Source: Spirogloea muscicola (taxonomy: Eukaryota > Streptophyta > Zygnematophyceae > Spirogloeales > Spirogloeaceae). Taken from it: a stretch of DNA of 24,803 nucleotides. Location of the stretch: assembly GCA_009602725.1 (NCBI GenBank), contig WELB01000067.1:460250-485052 (forward strand). Reading direction: 5' to 3'. The position numbers and the translations under genes are program-made. Below, in pieces: positions 10,168 to 20,424 of the stretch; position 1 is the first letter of the stretch; each line of letters opens with the position of its first letter. The notes under the pieces are model-generated. The model was not told the origin of the DNA and did no database searches. It worked only from the letters and a program-made list of their open reading frames with translations.

Positions 10168-10674
10168 ACATGCCAGTCAGCACATCAGCGCTGAACACTA
10201 TGACAGTCAAATATTGCCATCTGTAGCTGTAGTAGTAGCAGGATAGGCTCACCATCTGTTGTAGTTGAGTGCTTGCTCACTTGCGGTCCGTGCAGCCTTG
10301 TTGTGCACGCACTTCAGTGGTGAGCAGGCGCAAACTCCTATCCCAGCATTCAAGTACTTCGTGAGGTGAAGCAAAGCATAGCGGAAAGTGTTTACGGTGA
10401 GGACGCAGCTCCGTCGGGGCGCAGGGAACGGCATCTCCCAGGGCATTGAGTCGGTGTGCCTCCTCCAACCGGCCCATGGGAGGCCAGTGTGTGGGCACCT
10501 CACGGCCCCTGCGGGGGCTCAACGTGGGCGAGTCACTCGCAGCTTGCAGGCCAAGCACCCAGCTGTAGGAGCGTAGTGACCCCGAGTCAGCAGCCGCAAG
10601 TCGGAGTAACTCTCAGCTGGAATAGTGGCACCCCGACGAGAGCCACAAGTAGCAGCTAAAAGGCGAAGCAGCTG

Positions 10675-10720
10675 TCCGCATGTAAGGCAATGGCAGTGAG
10701 ACGCCAGCCCAAACGAATGT
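10675..10720 (-). repeat. Single foldback repeat copy
   Basis: The core at 10692-10710 (GGCAGTGAGACGCCAGCCC) is the reverse complement of the GGGCTGGCYTCTCACAGCC core with a few changes. It is preceded by GGCAAT as in other reverse copies. Confidence 0.6.
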
Positions 10721-10853
10721 AAATAGCGTTAAGCAAGCCTTGCCGCGCCAGCTTGCCGCGCCAGCTTCGTCAACGGTGGGCGCGGGAACGACGCGAGTCT
10801 GCCGACGTCGTCCGCCGGTCGTGCCGTCGGGCCCATCCCGAACAGGGGCCTGC

Positions 10854-10859
10854 CACGTG
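10854..10859. promoter_or_regulatory. G-box upstream of the At5g03900-like gene
   Basis: Perfect CACGTG in the context GCCACGTGGA, about 360 bases upstream of the ATG at 11221. A role in light or clock control is possible but not shown. Confidence 0.35.
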
Positions 10860-11220
10860 GAGGCCTCAGTGAGACCACCACGACATCTCTCCTCGTCGCC
10901 TTCTTCGGACAGCCCCTTCCAGCCCCCGCACCCGCCGCCGCCGCCACCGCCGCAAAACGCGGCGCAGGCGACGGCGTCTCTGCCACCCGCGCGACCCGCC
11001 CTCCGGCCCGGCGGCGCGGCGCTCAGACCGCCGTGTCGCCCGGCGTTTCTCGCGGCGTCCGGCCGGCTCGCGCCAGCGAGCGCCGTTGTCGCAGGTCAGC
11101 CAAGGCGGCGGCGCCTGGCGCGAGCGGCGTCGCCGTCGCCGTCGTCGCTCTCGGAGGAGGCGTCGCTGCGGGGCTCCACAGCATTCTCTGCGGGCCCGGA
11201 GCTTCCGCGGCCACGCAGGC

Positions 11221-14200
11221 ATGGCCTCGGCTGCCTTCCCGCTGCGGCTGGCAGCGCCGCCGCTGCCGCTCGCCCGGCGAGACGGCCGCGTCGCCAGCTT
11301 CGAGCCGCGCCGGCCGCAGGCGTCGCCACTGGTGGCGGCCGTCCATGGCAGGCGCAGGGCTACAGGAGACAGGCCGGCTGCCGTCGTGCGCCTCAAGGCA
11401 TGGCGGTCCTCCATTGGCGGTACTCAGTTGAGCTCTAGCGGCAGCCTCGGGTCGTCTCGACTTGCCGTCTACAAGAGGGACATGGCGGCACTCACCGTCC
11501 AGACCCGGTACCAGGCCGAGCCGGAGCGCGAGCGGCAGCTGGAGCGGGCCGCCTCGCGGCCGCTGCCGCCGTTCCAGGAGGCCGAGCGGGACATGCCGGA
11601 GCTCAAGCTGGGGCTGCGCAACGAGGTGGACGCGCTTCCGCCTGCCGTGCGAGACAGCGCGATAGCCGCGGTGTCGGACCTGGGAGGCCGGGTGACGGTC
11701 GGCGACGTCGCGGCGGCGGCGGGGCTGAAGCTCAGTGAGGCCGAGAGCGCCCTCAGAGCTCTCGCTGCGGATGCTCAGGGCTTCCTTGAGGTGCGTGGCG
11801 CCAGACTGCAGCAAGGCCTGTGATCATCTCCCTTTCATGAGCTTCAGCTCACACGAGGTTTCTTTGTCAAGCTCTTGTCGGACTTCTGTATCGCCAACAC
11901 TGAGCATTCAACAGTGCTACAGCCCATGTGCCCTGAGCAGAGTTGGTCAGCCACGTGCTTGTGACGCTCATGGTGATGGAGGAGCCTGCAGGTGTCTGAC
12001 GAGGGTGACGTGCTGTACGTCCTTCCCAAGAACTTCCAGGCCATCCTTAACCAGAAATCTCTGTGGCTTAAGTTTCAGCCGCTGATTAAGCAAATCCAGG
12101 TCAGGAAAACCAACAATCTTTGAGCTGTCTAAGACTCGTGTAGTGTAGGTCCCCTTTGCAGATCCTGACTCACCTATAGATAGACCTATTATTGAGCAGT
12201 ACTTTGGGCCCATGGACTTGAGGCAGCCAGGATGGTCGTCAGATGGCGTCTGACCTTGCTGGCTTCCTTTGTTGCTGCTGTGCACCTCCTTGAGCCAGGG
12301 CGCGGCAGAGTACCTGCTTCGCGTCTCCTTTGGGACAACTCTCCTGGCGTCGATCGCTCTTGTATACACAACCATCTTCGTACTCCTGTCCTCTGCACGC
12401 AGGCATGCACAGGCCCTTGAGTGACCCACACGATACACTTATGCAGCAGTAGCAGCAAGTGAACTGATTTGATTGGCTATTGCATGAGATGGTTTTACAG
12501 ACACTAGCTGATGTCTTCTATTGTAAGTAGCACTGTTGACATTTTTGGACATGACTATGACGCTAACAGCAGCGAACAAGACAACCGAAATCAGCGTGGA
12601 GGATACGGAGGAGGCTACTATGCAGGCCCAAGAGTCTCCTATGGGCCTAGCTTTTACATAAGTCCACTAGACATGTTCTGGTGAGTCTGCACTCTCCTTG
12701 CTCCTCATCATGTGGTGCACCTTCATTGTCCATGGCTGCACGTCCAGCAAAAGACCACTTTTGTTTGCACATTGAGTAATTCTACCTTCTGTGTCAGGTA
12801 TTGGAATCCAAATTACAACCGCAACATGAGGGCAAAGTTGCGGGAGAAGAAAGGCTTGAATTTCTTTGAAGCAGTAAGCTGTCTGGCTTATCCCTTCTAT
12901 CGTTGCTTCTGTACAGAATTGATTGGCACAGCCTTCTTAATAGTCATTGCTGAAGTAGTGCCACACTTTACATGCAGGTGTCACATCTTACATTGACGCT
13001 TGGCATGTGCGGCATGGTTACTAGGTATTCTCCTTCGTCTTTGGAGATGGTGATCCCAACCAGGGCATGGAGGCCCAGAGATGGAGGAAGGTGTGTTAGC
13101 TGCTGCAAGCCTGTGCTAGATATAGAACACGTAAGATTCTTCAGTAGCAGATGTGGCCCATATATACTCTCTCAGCTGCTGCAAATCTGTCCATGCAGTT
13201 GATGTCACCTGCATGGCATGCTTTGAGTTGCAGATTGGAGACTACATCACAAAGCAGGGTGGTGTGGTGACAGCTGAAGAATTAGCACCTTATCTGGATC
13301 CACCCCAGCTCAACCCTGATGCACCGGTGCGTACAACTGCAAGTCATGTGGTTCTTGTTGTGCAGCTCTTTAGGCAAGACATTGCTTCTTCAGGGATGTA
13401 TACAGGACGTTTTGAACCAAGTGGGAAGGGGTTTGATTGCTGAGTGCATAAATGAGACATGAGCACTGTTGTCACTTTGCAAGTCAGCTTTTCATTGAAC
13501 GTATGGAAGATTTTGGGCTGGCAGGACGACGAGTCCTACATGCTTCCTGTACTACAAAGGTTGGATGGCCACCCTGAAGTCGACGAAGAGGTAGCTACAA
13601 TGGGCAAGCTTTGCCACCCAAGATGTCCAGATTGGTATACTAATTTTGCTGTGCATTCTCAAAGTCCTTGTTGTTCTTCTTATAGCTATGCCTACTCAAG
13701 AGGAATTCTTGCTTACAGATGACGCCACACCTCTGCGTGAGCATCTTGCAGGGACATATACTGTACCGCTTCCCCTCCTTGCAGAGGACTGCCAAGGATC
13801 GAGGTTGGTTTGGTGCTCTCAAACGCAGGCTTCAAGGCAGACCCGGAGAAGAGCCTAGTGAAGAGCTTGAGGATCAGCGGCCCTTCTTATTAGAGAAGCA
13901 GTGGAAGTTTAGGTGACGATCATTTCCTCTGTAACTGATGGTAGCTTAGTAGTACCAGCTGGATGTAGAAGAGTCCTGTATTGCCACTGTTGGGTGAGAG
14001 GGAAAACCTTCTGATGATTCTGGCTGGCATTTGAGATATAGATGTACTTTTAGCAAGTAATGCTAATCAGAATCCGCTTTGAGGCTTCACATAGATGCTG
14101 ATATGCTCCTTGGTATGCCGGTACTGCCCTTTCTACAGTGAGGCTGCTGGATCTCAGCAGGCTTTGGCCATTGGGCTCGGTGCAGTCAATCTTGCAGGAG

Positions 14201-15284
14201 TGCTCATTGTCGGCGGCCTTCTTAGGTATGCAGCATCTCACTTAGAAATCTTTGTACAATGTCTTGAGCACCTTATCAAATCCTTTTGCAGACTTCAAGA
14301 GCAACCATGATGTATATCCATGGTTCTACCTTCTCTACTTCAGGTTGCACATCGTTGCACTGCCTCCTCTTACCCTGTCCTATCACAATGAAACGAGCTG
14401 TATATTACTTGACGTAGTTGGCGTCTTGTTCTTATGACCTCGTGATTAACAGCTTGCACTGGATCAAGAAGTGCAGAGATCCTCAGGTAGCCCGGGAAAT
14501 AGGCTCTGGATTGGTAGGCTTTGTCTCCAGGTCTCTACCATTCCTACAGGTAATCAATTTGATGCCCAGCTGTAAATATGTGTCGTGCCATTCTCCTCCT
14601 GCTCATGACAATCTGAGATAAGAGGACTTTTGCTGGGATTGTCCACAGCTGCATTGGTACTTAGTGTGAATATCTCCTTCTGTGCTCTGCTGCTGCAGTA
14701 TGACAGCTTCTCAAACGTTTCTGTGAAATCACACATCTCTGTTTTGGTACACTCGTTTGCAGGTATATGCAGGCTCTTTCTTTGCCATCCCGGCCATACG
14801 ATGGCTGTTCTTGCAGAGAAAAAATGAGAAGATAAAGGCAAGAAATGACAGCAGAGTCCAGCGAGCTGTGTCTGTAGGCCGGCCCACGCCAGAGCTGCGC
14901 CGTAAGGCAAGTCTGGCAAGCGCAAACTCATTGCTCCTCTGAGTTACACTTATCATACAAAGATTCTGGCAAGGTGCAAGTTGCACGGGCATGTCTTGCA
15001 AGCCTTGTTACTCATAGGAACTGCCCTCATTCACTTGCCGACTAAGCTTTATGCAAGTGGTCAGAAGGCCACTGAGATGCCCAGAGACCACTTTCTGTGT
15101 GTTGGGTTTTGAAGTAATGTTGTTGTGTGGCTAATTCTTGCAGCTGATCAACGCTCGTGAGAAGGCCGAGCGTTTGGAGATTGGCAGTGACCGCATCATA
15201 TATTCCACAGAGAAGGAGGTGTCAGAGCAAGATGTTGATGCTGCTGACTTTGACAGGAGGTTGAGAGAAAGTGGAAGGACATGA
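11221..15284 (+). CDS. At5g03900-like plastid membrane protein
   Basis: Member of the plant/cyanobacterial family listed in Arabidopsis as 'iron-sulfur cluster biosynthesis family protein' (At5g03900); its molecular role is unproven. Thirteen exons: 11221-11790, 11992-12099, 12299-12402 or -12420, 12570-12680, 12798-12873, 13025-13090, 13234-13326, 13525-13590, 13752-13912, 14139-14225, 14453-14549, 14763-14906, 15144-15284; 607 or 613 residues. The Arg/Ala/Pro-rich N-terminus suits a plastid transit peptide. Family marks are RVSFGTTLLASIALVYTT (first membrane helix), FVFGDGDPNQG, GGVVTAEELAPYLDPP, LYRFPSLQRTA, YAGSFFAIPAIRWLFLQRKN and a C-terminal DRIIYSTEKE. Two more hydrophobic segments lie in exons 10 and 11-12. 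Residues about 152-206 and 352-417 look like two copies of one winged-helix-like unit. Exon 12 ends at a GC donor (AAG|GCAAGT). Exon 3 has two in-phase ends: a GC donor after 12402 or a weak GT donor after 12420. Confidence 0.9.
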
Positions 15285-16468
15285 TTGTCACCTTCCAACT
15301 TAGCACTAATGTAAGGAAACTTAGTACTTATGTAAAAAACATATTGTTGCTTATAGCTGTTTGCCAGAGCTTGGAGCTTGTGTTGCTTGAACCTCTACTC
15401 CTCTCTCAGCCTGAGATGTTCCCACTTCCTTGGCACATCGGTGATCATATTGCTTTGAGCTCGCAACTTTCTCAATAAGTATGTTGTGTCGTTGGCCGTG
15501 AGTCAATGTGCCTCACTGCGCCAATTCGACCACAAACGTCTAGATCCATGTTAAATAGCATGTCAGAGGACGAATTTGTGTATACTGTCAATACCTGAAA
15601 AAGTTTGAAGATTGGTGCTCTAGTGTGGTAGGCGCTTTAAAGTTGTTCATTCGTGCGGAAGAGAAGTTGAGGATCTCTGAGGACCTTCTGCGGCTACACA
15701 CCAATTGACAAGGCTACTTCCATGTACTCGCATTCAAATTTATTAAGTTTGCTGTTCACACGCATGCACATCAGGAGCTGCCTGCTGGAAGAAACATAGT
15801 TGCAGTGTGCGTCCTTGTACGGACTGCAAGGTTGAGAGCATTTGTATATTTGGAGTGCAAGTAACACGATGCATGTCAGATGGACAGCAGATGGAGCTTT
15901 TTATTCTGCCAACAGCCTTACATTCAGCCCGCAGCAGCCTGCGGTGGCTGTAGCCCCTAATTCATAAGCGTGCTGAATCCCTTATGCCTCAGCTTCTGCT
16001 TTAAATAGGTGACTTAGTGCTCTACCTACTTTGAAGTTACAAATTTAACAGCAGCCTGGAAAGTAGAGAATTGCGAATCTGTTGGAGCTTTGCAACCACA
16101 GTACTAAGTCATAGTACACATCTTACCACCAGGTGCATGGAGAGACCTAAAAGCTAGACTGAAGTGGAGGTGAGTGTGGCACTTATCATTAGAATATGGC
16201 ACAGGCTCTGCACTTTGCTGAGTAACAATGTTTGTATATATGTACACAATGCGGGCGATCACGCCCTTCTGGAGGTTATTTTGACACAATGTTCTGACAT
16301 CACCTATACAATAATACAATCATGACAGGCACTGTGCCTTTTATCAACAAATCACGCCTGATAAGGAGCATTGCCACCGTATGCAGATATAAACCCAAAG
16401 CCAAGCAGCCTGCAGTGGAGCTGCCCATGCACAGGTACAGTATTGACAGGCGAATGAGCGAATCATGC
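15285..16468. other. Convergent intergenic region
   Basis: It lies between the 3' ends of the At5g03900-like gene (+) and PyrP2 (-), and no gene is recognised. TGTAA, the usual green-algal polyadenylation signal, occurs at 15310-15314 and 15331-15335, 26 and 47 bases after the stop of the plus-strand gene. The motif is short, so the assignment is weak. Confidence 0.45.
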
Positions 16469-18561
16469 TCATAGCCAGTCATCATCCCGAAACTTGAGCG
16501 CAGGGAGTGCAACCTGCTGCTGCTCCTCAGGCTCCATCTCCAGCTCAGGCTCAGGCTCGGGCGCCTGGAACTCGGGCGAGTCCAGGTCGGCGAGATTCTT
16601 GAGGTCCACCATGGAGAGGTTGTCGAGTCGCCGGATGACCAAGTCTGCTGCACTCAGCTCGTAGGCAGGATGCCTCCCGGTCGTGCAGATGCACTGCAGG
16701 GCAACACAGCATACCAAGATCAGAAGTCAAGCCTAACACCTTGGCTGCTGCAATCTGCTTCTGCTTCTGCCGAGCTTCTTATAACACCTCACAACAAAGT
16801 GCAATAAATGCAGTAACTCAGCGGCGGTATGTATGCAGGCGGCCTGTAGCGACCTTCATGAGCGAGTCATGGGCAGCTTCGACAGTCGAATTAGAGTTGC
16901 CGACCACAATGCAGCGCTCAGGGATATATTGCAGTAGCTCCGCAGCGTACTGCAAGCGCCAGGCATGACGATACAATGTAAGTACCGATCAAATGATCTG
17001 GGTCTGCCATTGGTGATTACGTACTGCATGGCATTCGCGTCACAAAGCCAGTACCTGGAACATTTCCGGGTCCGGCTTCCCGCGGTACACGTCCTCTGCT
17101 GCGACCACGACATTGAAGAAGCCCTCCATGCCGACTGCCTCCATGGCTCGCTCTAGGTACTTCTTTGGGCGTGTGGAGACGACGGCCACGGGCAGCTTGT
17201 ACTTCCGGAGCGTCTCCACGAAGTCCCTGATGCTCCCAAACACTTCCTCAGCAGCGCTACAAACCAAGGACTCGCTTGCAGAAAAGCTAGCAATGTTCTA
17301 GCAAAGTTGGTCAAAGTGACAACTGGCAGCAGTTATCCAAGAGATCCAAAACGCCGGCTGCTCGTCCAGATTGATACAAGAAGCTGAGGCTGAGACTAAG
17401 TTGTGAATGGACAGGCTAGCAGCCTCGGATGGGCCTCAGCAGATGCAAGCTGCCAGTCAACTCCGTGTTGATTTACTGGCGCCAAGGCTGATTGCCACTT
17501 AAAACCTCCTCAGAGGAGTCAAGGAAGCAGACCTGGCACCCGGGCGAAGGCGGTAGCAGCCGCCTTGCATTGCCTCGTACAGCTCCTCCTTGCGAGCCGC
17601 GAGGCGCCGCACCGCCAGGAAGTCGCGCGACCAGCACAGCACTTCCTGGATCGCCTGCTCGTTCTTCATGCCCTCCACCTTGCGCAGCACGAACGCCATC
17701 GGCTGCCGGCCAGCCAGCGAGCGCAAGCCAAGCAAGCAGAATGAGCAGAAGCAGTGAGAGGAGTAGCTGTTACGGCACTCATCAGCTTGATTGAGAAAAA
17801 CCCTTAACTAGTTAGTAGCTTAAGTAATAGCAAGCCAGTGTTTCCAAATAAGACAGACCTAAAATCATTTCTGGGCAAGTGAGAGCCAATGGCGGATGAA
17901 GCAGGCCCGACGAGAGCCGAGGGGCGGCGCATCCGCAGCGGCGTACCTGTGGGCGGCCCTCCTCCTCGGCCAGGGCTGCCCATGCACGCCGCTCGATCTC
18001 GCTGTCCTCCTCCACCATCACGCCCTCCCACTCGACGATTACCGCCAGCCAGCCGCAGCCCATGCGCTCGAGCCGCTGCAGAGGGTTGTTGAGCGACGAG
18101 TCGTCTGCCCGATTCTTCCTCGGCAGCTGCGCACGCGACACGGCGGCAGGGGGCTTCAAGGACAGGCAGATGGGTGAGGCTCGGGACGACGAGCGGGACA
18201 GCGGCCATGACGACAGGCTTGCACTGGCAGTCAACTCTGTGCTCCATCGGGACAGCACTAACCGCCATAGATAGGAGACACTGCGAAGAGCATCTTACAA
18301 TATATGACTCTTGACCAAGAGTAAGCAACGCATGGAGACCAAGAGGGGGGATAATTGAAATCCATTTTCCGCAGTGGCGTAGCTGGGATGTACCTGAGCC
18401 GGAGGCAGGCGGGGCAGTGGGGAGTCCTGGATGAAGGACGTGATGTCGAGCGTGCGGTAGTCCCGCCCGCCGGGCATGACCGCCTCCTCGGCCGCCTCCG
18501 CAGCCTGCGCCCGCACCAATGACCGCCCGCTGGTCGACGGCGCCAGCCCGAACGCCTCCAT
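16469..18561 (-). CDS. PYRP2: HAD phosphatase PyrP2-like (riboflavin pathway)
   Basis: Resembles plant PyrP2 (Arabidopsis At4g11570), a phosphatase for 5-amino-6-(5-phospho-D-ribitylamino)uracil in plastid riboflavin synthesis. Six exons join in phase: 18561-18394, 18126-17947, 17702-17533, 17256-17055, 16949-16854 and 16693-16469; 346 residues. Family blocks in order are NNPLQRLERMGCGWL, VEWEGVMVEED (motif I region, 87-97), VEGMKNEQAI with EVLCWSRD, VAVVSTRPKKYLE (motif II, S200/T201), EDVYRGKPDPEMF (motif III, K233), ERCIVVGNSNSTVEAAHD (motif IV) and a Glu-rich tail ending DDDWL. Motif I has E88-W-E90 where the HAD superfamily normally has DxD, and motif IV has N258 where Asp/Glu is usual. 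I recall land-plant PyrP2 sharing EWEG, so this may be a family trait. The N-terminus (MEAFG) is not a clear transit peptide; an upstream exon may be missed, because AG precedes the ATG closely. Confidence 0.88.
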
Positions 18562-18684
18562 ACCTGGCGGCCCACAACGCTGCCGTGAGCGACTCGCCGG
18601 CGAGGCGGCAATGGACCAGACAGGCCTCGCCTCAGGTTATGGCGCGTATCCCATTCCCATAGGTGCCCGTGCTCGCTGGCGGCG

Positions 18685-18718
<34 letters not shown>

Positions 18719-19339
18719 AGGGTAAACGGACCTAGGTGGTCCAGCAGAGTGGCGTCGCCATGGCGGAGGAGGCTCCGGGCGCCGCCGCCATTGGCGGCCG
18801 CCAGGCATGAGGGCCCGGCGCTGGCGACCTGCGGCGGCTCGGGCGAGAGGAAGGCTCTGGCGCAGGCGGCGGCGGCGNGAGCCGCCGGCGGCGACGGCGG
18901 CGGCGGCGGCGATGGCGGCGGCGGCGGCGGCGGCGGCGGAGGACGACGCGGCGCCGGGAGAAGGTGCGGGAATGCGAGGCTGGGGTGGCCGCTTCCTGGG
19001 CAAGGCCCCTGACGGGACGGTAACGGCGGCGTTTGAGAGCTGTTTCCGTCCTGGTGGCGTTGCGTCGCGGGGCGTTACGGAAGGCGCCACGTCGGCCCGC
19101 CGACCGGGCCCCCGGCGCCGCGTGTTGGGCTTGACGCCCATCCGCGTGGCGTGCCCGGCGGGTGACGCCGCTTCGTTGACTCATCTCGCCGTTTGAGAAC
19201 GGCCGCCAACGGAAAGTGGAGCTTCGCTCGGGCGCCGTTACCAGGTCGCCAAGATGGCCCGTGTTCACAATTCTCGTTGGGACGGAACGGCTTTTGTAAG
19301 GTCAGCCTCAGATTCCAGGAAAATGCAGCTTCTTGGAGT
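18562..19339. other. PyrP2 upstream region with CGG repeats
   Basis: Very GC-rich. (GGC)n microsatellites lie at about 18686-18718 and 18884-18940, with an ambiguous N at 18878. Open frames on both strands are Arg/Ala/Pro/Gly-rich shadows of these repeats. Probably the promoter and 5' region of PyrP2; a first exon with a transit peptide could hide here, but I could not identify one. Confidence 0.5.
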
Positions 19340-19680
19340 AAGAAATAGCTCTTACAAATTTACATTCTTCGGTCCTTCAGGGCTGGCCTCTCACAGCCAT
19401 TCCTGACATTAAGGTGTAGGCCTGAAGCTTGCCTTGGATCAAAGTGCAATCTTCAGTCCCTCAGGGCCGGCCTCTCACAGCCAGCCTATCACAGCCATTC
19501 CTACGTTTCGGGCTGACAAACGTGAGAGCTCTTGCCATCAAGTTTGGCTTTTTGCAGCCAGCGACCTTACTGGAGGTGCTGTTTCTTCTAGAGGAAAGGC
19601 GGCCAGCCTGAAGACTGCTATTTGAAGAGATCGCCTGGCCGTGAGACGCCAGCCCAACAGAATTAAATGGTCACTCCAGG
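19340..19680. repeat. Foldback repeat pair
   Basis: Two plus-orientation cores, 19380-19398 (GGGCTGGCCTCTCACAGCC) and 19464-19482, are followed by a reverse core at 19637-19655 (GGCCGTGAGACGCCAGCCC). The plus-then-minus order repeats that seen at 4165-5840, so the whole segment could fold back on itself. Confidence 0.65.
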
Positions 19681-20424
19681 GGCACAGGTGAAAGCTTAGC
19701 CACAACATGAGTTGCCCAGCTGCAAATCTGTTGTCTTGCACTCTCAATAACAAGCGGCCATGAATCGAGCCATTGTGGCATACTGCAGATCAACGTTGCA
19801 TACAATATGTGTGAGTTGCTCCCTCTTGCAGCTGTCGACTATGACAGGCAACTTGACTCATGGGCGACCGTTCTACGGCACTCCTTGCCACTACAAAGCC
19901 ACATTCTCACCAATATGTTGCTGAGGAAACACATGGACTGAAGGGCCCTTTGTCTACTGGCATAAGCCACCCACAACAACATCTACTTACTGAAAGGAGC
20001 TAGTGTTTTGCACACCTTGTGGAATCAACTAATAGCATATTATATTGAAAATGGAACGAACTTGCCAGAACATGTGAGCAGGATGGATACCCCTGAGGAG
20101 CCACCATCACTCTGCCAAATTGCTATCTACACACATGCCACTCTGCACTAAAGGTGCAGGCGAGCCGGCGCTGGCCTGGCACTCTGGAGAGTTGGATAAG
20201 AGTGTACTACTGCTTGAAGTTCAGGACACTCTGCTGATGAAAGCGCAACAACAGGGAGAAGCAGAAAGGAATAAGTACAGCAAAGGGAGAAAGGTACACC
20301 ACAGATGTCCAAGTTGCCCATTGCTGCCTTGCGGCAGGTGCTTGAACACTTGTGTGGTATTTGACTTTAGCAATTTGGAAGTGCGTCATCAAAGGCACAG
20401 GCCCCAGAGGAGGGGCCGCCCATA
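19681..20424. other. PRR 3' flank, no gene recognised
   Basis: Lower-GC sequence downstream of the PRR stop codon, probably including its 3' untranslated region. I see no coding signal. Confidence 0.45.

Larger units (their letters stand above)
10168..11220. other. Intergenic between aldolase and the At5g03900-like gene
   Basis: No gene recognised. It holds the aldolase 3' flank, one foldback repeat (10675-10720), a CACGTG G-box at 10854-10859 and a (CCG)n tract at about 10929-10952. Open frames in the right half are GC-rich shadows upstream of the next gene's ATG. Confidence 0.5.

Noticed and set aside
10740-11438. A 232-codon frame overlapping the first exon of the At5g03900-like gene
   Set aside because: It is in a different frame from the conserved protein and consists of CG-repeat residues.
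14285-14342. A possible extra exon (DFKSNHDVYPWFYLLYF) in the At5g03900-like gene
   Set aside because: Entering at the nearest AG gives the wrong phase and a stop. Joining 14225 directly to 14453 keeps the frame and the family pattern.
14899-14906. A GT donor (C|GTAAGG) four bases before the GC donor of exon 12
   Set aside because: It leaves one base over and breaks the frame into the conserved LINAREKAE exon; the GC donor keeps it.
18807-19196. A GC-rich plus-strand frame between PyrP2 and the repeats
   Set aside because: It is built on CGG microsatellites and includes the N at 18878; no domain or splice pattern supports it.
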